Source: Pyronema omphalodes (Eukaryota > Ascomycota > Pezizomycetes > Pezizales > Pyronemataceae). From it: a stretch of DNA of 64,000 bases. Each line of letters starts with the position of its first letter. Position 1 is the first letter of the stretch. Positions 1 through 9,980 of the stretch are shown here, piece by piece. A program made the position numbers and the translations under genes. Below the pieces are notes generated by a model. It saw nothing but the letters and a program-made list of their open reading frames with translations, was not told the origin of the DNA and made no database searches. The stretch covers positions 682,001 to 746,000 of the forward strand of contig JAJJXM010000013.1 in NCBI GenBank assembly GCA_024516155.1, given 5' to 3'.

Positions 1-152
1 ATCGTTCCGTTCTGCTTATGCTTCTGGATCCCGCTGCTTACAGCTGTGGTGATGATGTTGGTGGATAGGGCTGGTGCATAAACTTTCTGAAGATGCCGGT
101 AAACAAGGTATGAGAGTAAAACCAGCAAAATCGACACAGCAACAATGGACAT
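1..152 (-). CDS. N-terminus of an unidentified membrane-anchored protein (partial)
   Basis: An ORF starting at the minus-strand ATG 152-150 runs open to the left edge for 50 codons. It opens with one hydrophobic segment (SIVAVSILLVLLSYLVY, residues 2-18) followed by a basic stretch, as in a signal anchor. The sequence just upstream on this strand is a CT/CCT-rich leader (about 155-235), as is common before fungal start codons. A GTAAGC about 30 codons downstream could be a 5' splice site, so the true exon may end near position 40. The family cannot be told from this fragment. What is seen: start, hydrophobic segment, leader. That it is a gene is inference. Confidence 0.4.
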   Translation of the reverse strand, partial: MSIVAVSILLVLLSYLVYRHLQKVYAPALSTNIITTAVSSGIQKHKQNGT

Positions 153-909
153 TGCTGATCCAAAGGGATTGTGTGGGGGGGAGATTTGGGGGTTGAGGGA
201 GAGTGAGAGTGAGAAGGAGGAGGAGGAGGAGGAGGGCGCAGGTGAGCTTCTTTGTTCGAGTTCGATTTCTGTTGAAGATATTCTGCTTCTTTTTTTCCTT
301 CCTACTGACGAAAGAACAATTCCAGTTCCTGTTCGATAACTTTTGATCTCACAAGATCTTGATCCGGTATCTTCCAGACCTCTGGACTTCCCCAACTTCC
401 TCTTCTTCAACTCCCAGATCTTCTCCTACGTCGTTCAAACTTCGACCCCAGATCTGCTCTGCTCTGCTCTGCTCCTACTCCCGTTTCAACTTTGATCTGA
501 CCTCCACAGATCTGCTTGCTTCCTACTGTACTGTAACCCGATCGATCTTCGTGCGCAGAAGCAAAGCCCCTAGATTCTTTCTTTCTTTCCTTCCTTCCTT
601 TCTTCTAACGCTAACCGTTTTCACCAATCTATGGGTCAGCGGTCTTTCGTCCGCGTCGCAGCGCAGCCCGGGAAGAAGCAAGGGCAAGGCAGGGCAAGGC
701 AGGTCAGGTCAGGACACGACAGGGACGTTCGTCAGTGATGGTGTCGGGACGTTTAGGTAGTGGTGTTGTTGGTTGCGAAGGTGGTGGTGGCTATCGGCTG
801 AGGAATTCTGAAAATCGTATGATTGTGGTGTGAGAGTGAGGAGATTTTTTTGAAGGGTAGATTGCTTGCGGTGAATAGGAATGTATGAATGCGAATTGGT
901 GGAAGGGCA

Positions 910-948
<39 letters not shown>
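910..948. repeat. Poly-G homopolymer, 39 nt
   Basis: An unbroken run of 39 G. It is the longest of nine G/C homopolymers of 14 nt or more that I measured in the window. The exact length is likely to vary between individuals and to be error-prone in sequencing. Confidence 0.95.
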
Positions 949-949
<1 letters not shown>

Positions 950-3900
950 GGGATCTCGATGGATGGCGGGGCTAAGCCAGCTTATTTAATTCTCGGACGG
1001 GGATGCGTGCTTGTAGACGACTCTAGAGTCTGGAGAAGGAAGGGATGGGTGTGGAGGGATTATTGATCATATCAGATCACGGAGAGATGGTAATGGTGAT
1101 CACGTCTCTGATGAGATTACTTATGACGGACTGGACTTCACAATTCTAATGATCTCCATGACTTTGCAAAAAATCATTTGCAAAAGTGCAATGTTATTGT
1201 TATTGTTGTTATTAATAAAGTCCAGCAAAAAGCCTAACAGGGCAACATATGGGTTGAACAAGCGAGAATCGAAGAAAAGCAGCACAAACGAGCACAGCGT
1301 CAAAGAGAAAAAAGGACACAGAGTCAGTCCCGCACAAAGTTCATATGTACTAACACAGCGTCAAAAAAGGCACATATACAGCCAGTCCCACGTCACGGAT
1401 GGAACCGGACGGAATTTTGAAGACCTGCCTGCCTGCTTGACTGACTGACGGACAGATATCCGGACTGCAATCACTTCCATAACCAACTTCTTGCAGTCAG
1501 CTTGAGCAAAGGACTTATGTGTCTGTATTTCCCCGTCCCTGCTCTTCATCAACCGTCCCTTGTCCCTTGCAACTCCAACTCCCGACACCCAGATCGCTGC
1601 GATCCACTTTAACGATATGATAAGCAGCAAGCTGATTCCTGGTAAATGTAATGCTAGCCCCCAATGCATGACTTAGCTGCACGTTTGCGCAAAATGATTG
1701 GATGGATACTGTATGTCTCATCATCGTAGCCAAGCTCAGCCAAACCTAGTTCAGCTAAGCTCCCAGAGTAGTAATTCAACAGTCATCAAAAGCTACACTG
1801 CTGATTGGTTATTCCTGATACTCTAGATTCTCTGGATACGCTAAACATGCACTTTAAAAGTGCGAGACCAGTGAGGTATGGTGCGTGTAACCCGGGTCCG
1901 GTGCCGCGGTACGAAAGGAGACAGGACAGATCACTCACTCCGGAAAAGTGATGTTTTCAGTATGGTGCCTTGAAGTAATGCCACACTGCTCCACTGATCC
2001 ACTGCTACACTGGAGACGTTGATGGTGAAGTGACGGGATTTTTGCGGACGCGGACGAAGGGCTGAGGTGATGTGAAGATGTGCTAGTTAAACGTTACGTT
2101 GAGAGCTGGAAAATATGGCACCTAACAAGGTGCGCTAGGGTAGATAAACAACTGCTCTTGTAAATAATGTGAGTAATGTAAAACATCAACGATGAAACGC
2201 TGATATAAATAATATTAAAGAAGCCGGCGATATATCCAACCGATCTGAAAAGAAATTATTCATATTTAATCTTCGTTGTAAGACATATGGTTATGGTTAT
2301 GGGTATATTCAGCCCTATCTGTCGACTGTCGGTAAATCATAAATCCGCCGAATCCGCCGAAAGTTGGAACTTGGTGAAACCCGGTGAAATTCGCCCTTAA
2401 CCAACAAAAGCCCTAACTTGACGTAACAAATCAATATATTCCCCATCCATCTTCGCCAAATTGAATAAATGATAACAGTAAACCAAAATCTTAAAACTCT
2501 GAAAATTCATCAAAGATTCCGAGTTTTGGAGCCCTTATCTTATCGGAACTTTTTTCTTCCCTTTTCTTTCATGGATAGTCATACTAGGATCGGGATCCGG
2601 AAACTGCACCCCCAAAAGTACCACAAAGTACTTCAAACCCCACTTTAAAATAATATTCAAATTTTCCTATCAACATCGATGTCGGCGGTGGAAAAGTCAA
2701 TATTCTCAAATACTAGTTCTGGAACCCCCCCCCCCCCCCCCATTTCTTTGTTTCGTCGTGATTATAGAGATCGATTTTGATTGTTGTGGCATATATTCTC
2801 GATATGATGTGTAACCCAAGAGTATGGTAGGTAGTATGCAATGCCGACGCTGACGTTGTTGATATAATCCATATCCTCCAATCGACCGCAAAGTTTAAAC
2901 CCGCCGTCCAAACCTGTCGCCCACAGCCAGGAAGCATCGTAATTCTCCTCTCATTCTTCTTATCCATATTGGCAAAATAGATCTCGATAATGACCTTGAA
3001 ATTTCAACCTCCAACCTCCATTGCGAGCTAAAGCTTCCGCGGCCTCCATTGGTAAGGCGAAACCCCCAGGAACCTTTTTTTGTAGGGTACATAAGCGTTT
3101 TCCAGTGCAAAAAGACCGACCAGTGATATTCATTAAGTCCACCATATTCACCATTTCACCTTAACCACCATAATATTCACCGAGAAAGTAGCGGCATAAC
3201 ATCATAGCACCATGGCATGCATAGTTGCGTATGTAGTTGCATAGTTGCATACTTCCAACCGAGGTTTCAATCCATGGAGCCCTATCCACCATATCCACCG
3301 TGCATGGTATTTATAATTATAATTAGTGTGAGGGTTAATTGAATCCATAAACCGGGGATTGAGATGGGAATTGTGCAACAAAAACCACAAATGGCTCGAG
3401 CTTGTTGTATCTGCTGGATCTCCTGAATTTATTGTGGTTTCCTAGTGAAAGAATGAATACGGTGCCATGAACTTCATGGTATGGTTGTTATATAAGTACA
3501 AGATACGGAATGAATTTTGGTTGGCATGTTATTATATCATAAATATGCCGGTATGTGTATAAAGATATTAAAGTTCGGAGTTCTGTTCCGCCAATACGAG
3601 TTCATTATCATAAGTTAGATTCTGACGATCCTCGATGTTTTTGTAAAATGATGGATAAGCCGATCCATCCTATCCCAGCTTAATCTGAATCGCGAAGATC
3701 AGAAAGTGCCTGCTGTATTTGGATCTTTATGATTCGACCGCGTCTTCACATGATCTCTGGCATCATGTAATTAAGTGGACTATTTCCATATTCAGCTTAG
3801 CTCAGCCACCAAGAAAGAGCCTCCTGTTTTTCTATAAGCTCAAAGTAATAAAGTCATCGTGCTTCATAACTTATGTTGCACCAGATTTCCGTCTAACAGC

Positions 3901-4273
3901 AGTTTCGAATCCATGGTGCTATAAATAGAGCGATTAGATACCAGAGCTAAGACGCCAGGTTCTTTTATCGAGAGGAGATCCACCGGTTATGTTGAAGGTA
4001 TGGAAGGTAACAGGGCTACGGGAAATCTTGTGGGGCAAGTGGGATGATGATGTGTCCTGTGTGAAATACAAGGAGCGGTTGAAGGCGCGGGGTTGGTTTG
4101 GTTTTTAAGGTTGGAGTTGTTTCTTCTGTTTGGTGCTTTTGTTTATCGCGTATAAATGTTGATCGAAGGGGAAAACCGAGATCCCTCGGATGTAACTTCC
4201 ACTTCCGGTCGATAAACCCCGAGGACTACAGAATAAATCTCAACATTTCATAGTTAGCATATAAACGCAGAAC

Positions 4274-4810
4274 TTACCAAGTTATTTTGTTAATGTATTT
4301 AGTTACTCGAAATAGCCAAAAAGACGTTCGATTCCAGTAGACTGATGTACTGATATTCTGACAAAATTGAACAAAAAAAAAACGAATAGCGGCGTTAAGT
4401 AGCTGATATTTCAATTCTGGATTCATACATTGTCTGAAGATGGTGATCAGCATGTTCGGCGGGTCTAATGTGTTCGATATATTCGAAGTATGTAGCTGTA
4501 ATGGAAGTGGAATCTCGGTATTGTACCATTTTATCGTTCGTTCTATCGTCTCTCTTCCGCATCGTGACTCGTCAACCCAAAGGCTTCCAAAATACCCCTC
4601 ATCAATCCGAATTTCGGAACTTGGCAGATCAAAGGTAATTCCGAAACTGAGATAGAATCCGAGGTATTTCCTATATCCAGTCATCATCTCCCTGCGGATT
4701 TCTGGGTATATCTCTTGGCATGTGAGTTTTGATGAAAATACGGGAGCACCTAGAGGCAGTTTTGTTATTATTGTTTTTGTTATTGTTTTCGATCCTCCTG
4801 TGCTGTGCAT
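4274..4810 (-). CDS. Possible orphan ORF, 178 aa
   Basis: This is the longest ORF of the left, AT-rich part. It runs from an ATG at 4810 to a stop at 4274 with no internal stop. The protein is mixed in composition, with no signal peptide, no clear membrane segment and no motif I recognise. A run of T codons near the C-terminus (three Phe in a row) lies in low-complexity DNA. It could be a lineage-specific gene or chance. Nothing in the flanks, such as a clear leader or introns, settles this. Confidence 0.22.
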   Translation of the reverse strand: MHSTGGSKTITKTIITKLPLGAPVFSSKLTCQEIYPEIRREMMTGYRKYLGFYLSFGITFDLPSSEIRIDEGYFGSLWVDESRCGRETIERTIKWYNTEIPLPLQLHTSNISNTLDPPNMLITIFRQCMNPELKYQLLNAAIRFFFVQFCQNISTSVYWNRTSFWLFRVTKYINKITW

Positions 4811-5700
4811 GTGTATGATGTGATATGATTATCGAAATTCAAACTTCTTTATCCTATTGCTCCAAGACGTGAAAATTGTTTACTAGTTTTGGTTAGCATA
4901 AGAAAATCATACATATATCCGTAATAAGATTAATGCCTAATCGATTGTACAAGTGAGGGGGGGTAACGTACACGGTATGTCATATGGTGCTTGATGTTCA
5001 CATGTACTCTACACCATTAGCTTTATATCTGGATTCTGAAATCTGCAGTAAGTCGGTAAGTAGGTGCATATCCTGCCTTTAGTGCTTCAAAAAAACAAAG
5101 TTTTCTTTTGATTCATTATAATATGTTGGGTGATTGAAAAGAATTTTGACATCATTCCGAAGTTTCCGTCTCGACAGGTAAATTATCAGTTGAAACTTTC
5201 TCTCGGTACCGATTCGATCAAAAGGCGTGAATCTGAAGCCGGGAAGCGTTGAAAGATGGAGATGGAGGAACGAGACTGAACTGATTGATGAAGTTCGAAA
5301 CAAAGAGAGCGAGAGAAGCAACAGTAGATATGGAGCCTGTGTAGTAGTTCCACCTGCCACTGGAACCCTTACGACAAGCTAGTTTCAGCAAATAGAATCA
5401 GGAGAATCAAGAGAAGCAAGACGAGAAGAAGGAAAAGCAGAGAGAAAGAGAAAGCAATGCTATGCTATGTTTTAGTTTATGCCTTATCTGGCGCCAGCGT
5501 GTAAAGCTTCAATAGGGCGAGCTTCTGCATACCAAGCCATGGAGCGCAACAAGCGAAAAAAAAACGTGTGGTGTGAGCAAAAAATGGCGCCACCATGTTA
5601 TATAATCGTACGATTTCCAAGCCCTATCCTTTATCGATAATTCCCACCATAGTCTAAAAGTAACGAAAACAACACACGGACATACGAGATTAAAAATACC

Positions 5701-6235
5701 CGGACCGGCCAGTTGAATACCGCTGATAAAGTCACAAAGATTTATGACTTGTCCAAAAAGATGAATGGCTGTGCGTACAGCAATTACCAACCTGTTCACC
5801 GTCCGGTGATACAGAATGATTCAGACTCACCGCGAGGTCTCAAAGTAGTCGTGTCTCTAATTAATTCCCAAGAATCGTGCACCAATTTACTTCCTGGAGA
5901 TTAAAAGCATTGAGACCGATCAGTTGATATCGCTGATAAAGGTTGACTTCTACGATGTCTGAAAATACAGATCACTATTGTTTATTTGTTTTGTTTGTTC
6001 TAATCATACACCGTTCGAGGCCTTTAAGATCTATGCGGGACAAAAGAAACCGTAATCCTGTCCCCGTGACCAAAAGCACCTATTGAGGCCCCTTTATCCT
6101 GCATCTGAATACTAAAAACCCCCAAAACATAGATCACTATGCTTGAGAAACATGATCAACCTTCACACTCCGGTGATACGCAATGATCCACACCCACCGG
6201 AGTCTACAGGATTGATTGCTTTCATTAACACACCC
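5701..6235. repeat. Diverged tandem duplication, two copies (5701-5880 and about 5905-6235)
   Basis: The two copies share blocks in the same order: a block with CAGTTGA and CGCTGATAAAG, then a block with CCGGTGATAC followed by CAATGATYCA and ACYCACCG. The second copy is split by the LINE-tail insertion at 5979-6130. The original function of the duplicated unit is not apparent. Confidence 0.55.
5979..6130 (-). mobile_element. 5'-truncated LINE 3' end, flanked by a 10-bp TSD
   Basis: On the plus strand, TAATCATACACCG, TCGAGGCCT and TATGCGGGA occur in the same order and spacing here (from 6002) and at the 3' end of the full-length LINE (from 9636). The A-rich tail on the minus strand is made of AAC/AAAC units, like the full element's AATCA tail. 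The 10-mer AGATCACTAT flanks the segment (5969-5978 and 6131-6140), as expected for target-primed insertion of a short LINE fragment. Confidence 0.7.
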
Positions 6236-6788
6236 AAATTTAAGGTTATGACATTTCTATATAGTCTTGTAGATCATCCGAGACCCTGTCTGTTACCCCA
6301 GGGTCCCGCTAGGATTCGCCCCGCAGCTTGCATCGGGTTTTTGGGCCTATAGCTTCCAGTCTCGTCTTTACATTCCAAGCCCTGTTGATTCAGGGCTGGA
6401 GTCTATAGGACAATACTCATGTCTCTTATGTCTCTCATGAATCCCCTCCCAAGCATCATGCACCATGCATCGTGGTATAAACCGACCTATAACTGATTAC
6501 AGCGAATACTGCGGCTGCGGTTCTCCTACATATGTTCATACCGATACCAACCCCCCACCCCTCTCAGATTTTGCCCATGGTCCGTTCCAGACTGCAGACT
6601 GCAGACCGTATCCATAGACTGCATAGTGCGGTCCAGTCAGTAGTGGCGTTGTTCTAGTCTAGTCTGACGGAGCAGTCAACTATAGACCCAGCTACATTCA
6701 GTCGGCTACAGCCTACAACTGGGTGGGTGAATGTTTAAGAATTAAAGTTAACTGCCATGGGTGGAGGCTGAGAATATCCAAGCGTTCT

Positions 6789-7806
6789 CAGACCTCCCAG
6801 TCGTACAAACCAGTTTGAAATGACGGCCAAAACGGACTGTACGGACTGTTGCAATATGAGAACTGTACGGCGACCCAGTTCAGTTTACTGTCAGTAATAT
6901 AAACTGGTTAAACTGCGAAAACCAGTTAACTGAATGCAAGGCTTGGCAAACCAGGTGAACTGTTTAAAACTGCCAAAACTGGTTTGTCCAGAGGAACTGG
7001 TTTATGAAGGGGCAATAAATATTATTCAGTGCATACATAACAAAATTCGATCCTAATTTGGTCCCCAGAAATAACAACTGACGCCTACGATTGAAGCTCT
7101 TCAGCCCCTCAATGCCCTCCAGAGTGTCTGCCTGCATCGAATAAAGGTCCGATATAATGATTTTCTTGCATTCGAAAAACAGCCACTCGGGCTCGGCGCT
7201 CATTGCGGGAATAGACAGCAGTACTTCAACAGCCGTTTTGCAAAGTTTGGGGAACCTGGCCCCGCCCGGCTGCGTGGGGCTACCTATTGCCGTATCTTCA
7301 GAGCCTTGTTGAGGTTCTAGCGGGGTATTGAAAACAGGTGGTATAGAGGAGAGGCCGCTGGTAACAGAGCTCATTGTAGGTGGTTGGAGAGAAATGGCAG
7401 TGTAAGGTATGGTTGAGTTCTGTAGGTCAAGAGAAAATAGTCTAGGCAAGATATATAGGAGGATCCAGGCCAGCAGAGGTGCGTTCAAACGAGGTTTCGG
7501 TACAATATCTGCACCGGTTTGGCTGTCTATGATCCTCCATGCATGGGTTTGGCTGTTTATTCTTCTGCGCAGAAGTCAGCGAGGTGGTTAAACTGGTTTG
7601 TATCTGACAACCAGTAAACTGTTTACCGAGTCAGTTCAATCAGTTCAATCAGTGCACTGCAGTTACCTGGTTCTATGGAACCCTCAAAACTGAACCAACT
7701 GTGTATCCGGGATACGAAAACTGCACCAACTAACTGTGAGTTATCAGTTCAGTTTACCTGGTTTACGATTTTACACGGTAAACTGGCTATACGGTTGGGA
7801 GGTCTG
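6789..7806 (-). mobile_element. hAT-family transposon remnant (1,018 bp)
   Basis: The ends are inverted repeats. The left end reads CAGACCTCCCAGTCGTA, and the right end on the opposite strand reads CAGACCTCCCAACCGTA; similarity continues for about 28 bp. A perfect 8-bp target duplication AGCGTTCT lies at 6781-6788 and 7807-7814, the size typical of hAT elements. The interior is crowded with AACTGG/CCAGTT motifs in both orientations, which look like the subterminal repeats hAT transposases bind. At 1 kb it is far shorter than an autonomous hAT and keeps only the end of a transposase gene. Confidence 0.85.
6964..7488 (-). pseudogene. hAT transposase C-terminal (dimerisation) fragment
   Basis: A 174-codon ORF lies inside the hAT element. 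Residues of about 85-135 match the hAT C-terminal dimerisation region: LLSIPAMSAEPEWLF resembles the family signature in which SAEPERLF precedes the K-x-TISxxR stretch, and GIEGLKSF matches the closing helix. The first 40 or so residues look like unrelated sequence. The BED finger, the catalytic core and the usual RNase H-like fold residues are missing, so this cannot be a working transposase. Confidence 0.75.
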
Positions 7807-7933
7807 AGCGTTCTTAATGCATATCTACCATGCGTTTCCTAGAATCTGGACAACTCCGTAATACATGACCTGTAGAGGAGAAGACCTAGACAGGAGCTTG
7901 GAGTGTATTGATGATTAAGATTAGATTATGTGG

Positions 7934-8412
7934 GCTCCAAAATGTAACGACGAGAATGAAAACCAGCAGGAAGAAGAGAGGTGGCAACAGGCCCAAGAAA
8001 CGAAGTACGCTCTGGAGCGGATCCCAGCGAGACTCTAAGGTAACAGCTGAAGCCTCGAAATGTATTTAGACTGTAGCATACGTCATAACCTTAAGGTTAG
8101 GAACGTTCAAGAAAATCAAATCAAATCAAATCAAATCAAATCAAATCAAATCAAATCAAATCAAATCAAATCAAATCAAATCAAATCAAATCAAATCAAA
8201 TCAAATCAAATCAAATCAAATCAAATCAAATCAAATCAAATCAAATCAAATCAAATCAAATCAAATCAAATCAAATCAAATCAAATCAAATCAAATCAAA
8301 TCAAATCAAATCAAATCAAATCAAATCAAATCAAATCAAATCAAATCAAATCAAATCAAATCAAATCAAATCAAATCAAATCAAATCAAATCAAATCAGA
8401 TCAGATCAGATC
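7934..8412 (+). mobile_element. Retroposed insertion with a long (AATCA)n tail and a 17-bp TSD
   Basis: AAGATTAGATTATGTGG at 7917-7933 and AAGATTAGATTACGTGG at 8413-8429 match in 16 of 17 positions and look like a target duplication. Between them lies about 180 bp of unique sequence followed by about 300 bp of (AATCA)n at its 3' end. The unique part contains a short open frame ending in ALERIPARL and a stop at about 8034-8036, so it may be the 3' end of a coding retroelement. The tail unit is the same AATCA seen at the end of the LINE at 9611. The parent family is not identified. Confidence 0.5.
8114..8411 (+). repeat. (AATCA)n microsatellite, about 59 units
   Basis: A nearly perfect 5-bp array. 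Only the last few units change to ATCAG. It encodes an open but meaningless QIKSN repeat and is best read as an expanded retroelement tail. Confidence 0.95.
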
Positions 8413-8439
8413 AAGATTAGATTACGTGGTGTATCATGT

Positions 8440-8690
8440 ACCATATATCAGCTGTAAGAAAACAACAATAGAGCTAGAATAGACTACTGGAATCCGAGGA
8501 TTAGGAGGTATTTTAGGAGGAAGAGCATGAATATTGGCGCAGATAATATACTGCAAAATTTCTGCTTTAGTTGTGGTTTTATGAAATATATTTTCTCGCT
8601 GAAATCCTACGAGACGAGATGTCTAGAGCCCAATGGAGGTCTCGTCTCGTCTCGTCTCGTGTGCATCCCTAATCCAAACCCCCCAGAAAT
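8440..8690 (+). repeat. Dispersed repeat, copy 1
   Basis: This segment and 54190-54415 share ordered blocks: GAGCTRGAATRGACTAC, GAGGATTR, GCAGATAAT, CTGCARAATT, TTGTGGTTTT, CGAGATGTCT with GAGCC, and CTCGTCTCGTGTGCA. Overall similarity is perhaps 70 percent by eye. No coding potential or terminal repeats are visible. Confidence 0.6.
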
Positions 8691-8897
8691 CAAAATTCCA
8701 AATCCCAATCCCCCTCCTTCCAACCCTCCATCCCCCCCAGTTCCCACACGCATTACATCTTAACCCAAGTACCAGGTACTCACTTAAACCTTAAACCCTG
8801 GCGCTCTTTAGAAAGTACATTTACATACATACATAGTCAACAGCGAACTATAGTCTTTACAGGTGCTGCTGGATGGAGGATTGGGATATGTAGTTCA

Positions 8898-9608
8898 GCC
8901 TTGTTTGTGATGTTTGTGATGTTTGTGATGTTTGTGATGTTTGTGATGTTTGTGATGTTTGTGATGTTTGTGATGTTTGTGATGTTTGTGATGTTTGTGA
9001 TGTTTGTGATGTTTGTGATGTTTGTGATGTTTGTGATGTTTGTGATGTTTGTGATGTCTGAGGTTCTGGGGTTTCTGAGGTTTCTGAGGTTTCTGGGGTT
9101 CAGATTGAACTGTATGAACCGAATAAACCGAATATACCAGACCGAATAAACTAAACCATACTGCACCGAATAAGCCGAATAAACTAAACCTCCTAAACCT
9201 CCTAAACCTCCTAAACCACCTAAACCACCTAAACCACCTAAACCACCTAAACCACCTAAACCACCTAAACCACCTAAACCACCTAAACCACCTAAACCAC
9301 CTAAACCAGACCGAATAAACCGAATAAACCGAATAAACCAGATAAACCAGATAAACCAGATAAACCAGATAAACCAGATAAACCAGATAAACCAGATAAA
9401 CCAGATAAACCAGATAAACCAGATAAACCAGATAAACCAGATAAACCAGATAAACCAGATAAACCAGATAAACCAGATAAACCAGATAAACCGAATAAAC
9501 CGAATAAACCGAATAAACCAAACCGAATAAACCAGATAAACCAGACCAGATAAACCGAATAAACTGTATGAACCGAAGAAACCAGATAAACCGAATAAAC
9601 TAGACCGG
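8898..9608. repeat. Compound 9-bp minisatellite
   Basis: A chain of 9-bp arrays: TGTTTGTGA (about 17 copies, to 9058), GGTTTCTGA (about 4), CGAATAAAC (few), CTAAACCTC (3), CTAAACCAC (about 11), CGAATAAAC (3), CAGATAAAC (about 17), CGAATAAAC (3) and mixed units. The 9-nt step keeps a minus-strand frame open for 627 nt (YLV, WFR and HHK repeats), which is a by-product of the period and not a gene. The right end of the array is interrupted by the LINE at 9611; array-like sequence (ATAAACTGG) resumes at 30980 beyond it. Confidence 0.9.
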
Positions 9609-9980
9609 ATATTTGATTTGATTTGATTTGATTTTAATCATACACCGATCGAGGCCTCTAAGGCCTATGCGGGAGCTAAGTATCCGTTTTTCCTGTCCTC
9701 GCGGTTTAAACCGCCTAACGAGGCAACCCAATCTCCTTGTCCCCAAACTCCCCAGTTAGAAAAATAGATATACGCAAAAGGCAAACAACCGCAAAAACAC
9801 AAATAAGCAAAACACTTTCGTACACAGCCTAGACAAACCCCGTACAGAAACTCATACGTGACACCAAACTTGAGCCCAGCAATAACCGCCTTGCCGTACA
9901 AACACTAAAAGAATTCAGAGAAAAGAAAAAACAGCCCCGCAATCCCGTGAATCTCCATCTCCAGGCCCACCAACCCCAGC

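Larger units (their letters stand above)
153..5700. other. Gene-poor, simple-repeat-rich stretch with no supported gene apart from one weak ORF
   Basis: I see no conserved protein, tRNA or mobile-element end here. The stretch contains G39 (910-948), C17 (2725-2741), CT-rich tracts (about 410-600) and short AT-rich blocks. All ORFs are short and lack recognisable domains. A minus-strand patch at 2960-3150 reads somewhat protein-like in two frames and could be a decayed gene, but nothing identifies it. Confidence 0.5.

Noticed and set aside
2895..3154. Overlapping minus ORFs with GGFALPMEAAEALARNGG-like text
   Set aside because: Slightly protein-like but split between frames and without any recognised family; not enough for a feature.
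5079..5360. 93-codon minus ORF with a Leu-rich, signal-peptide-like start
   Set aside because: The rest is not protein-like, and no supporting intron or leader is seen; too short to trust.
8060..8482. 140-codon frame with QIKSN repeats
   Set aside because: Translation of the AATCA microsatellite.
8895..9521. 208-codon open frame with YLV, WFR and HHK repeats
   Set aside because: It is an automatic result of a 9-bp repeat period without stops; no promoter, introns or non-repeat protein.
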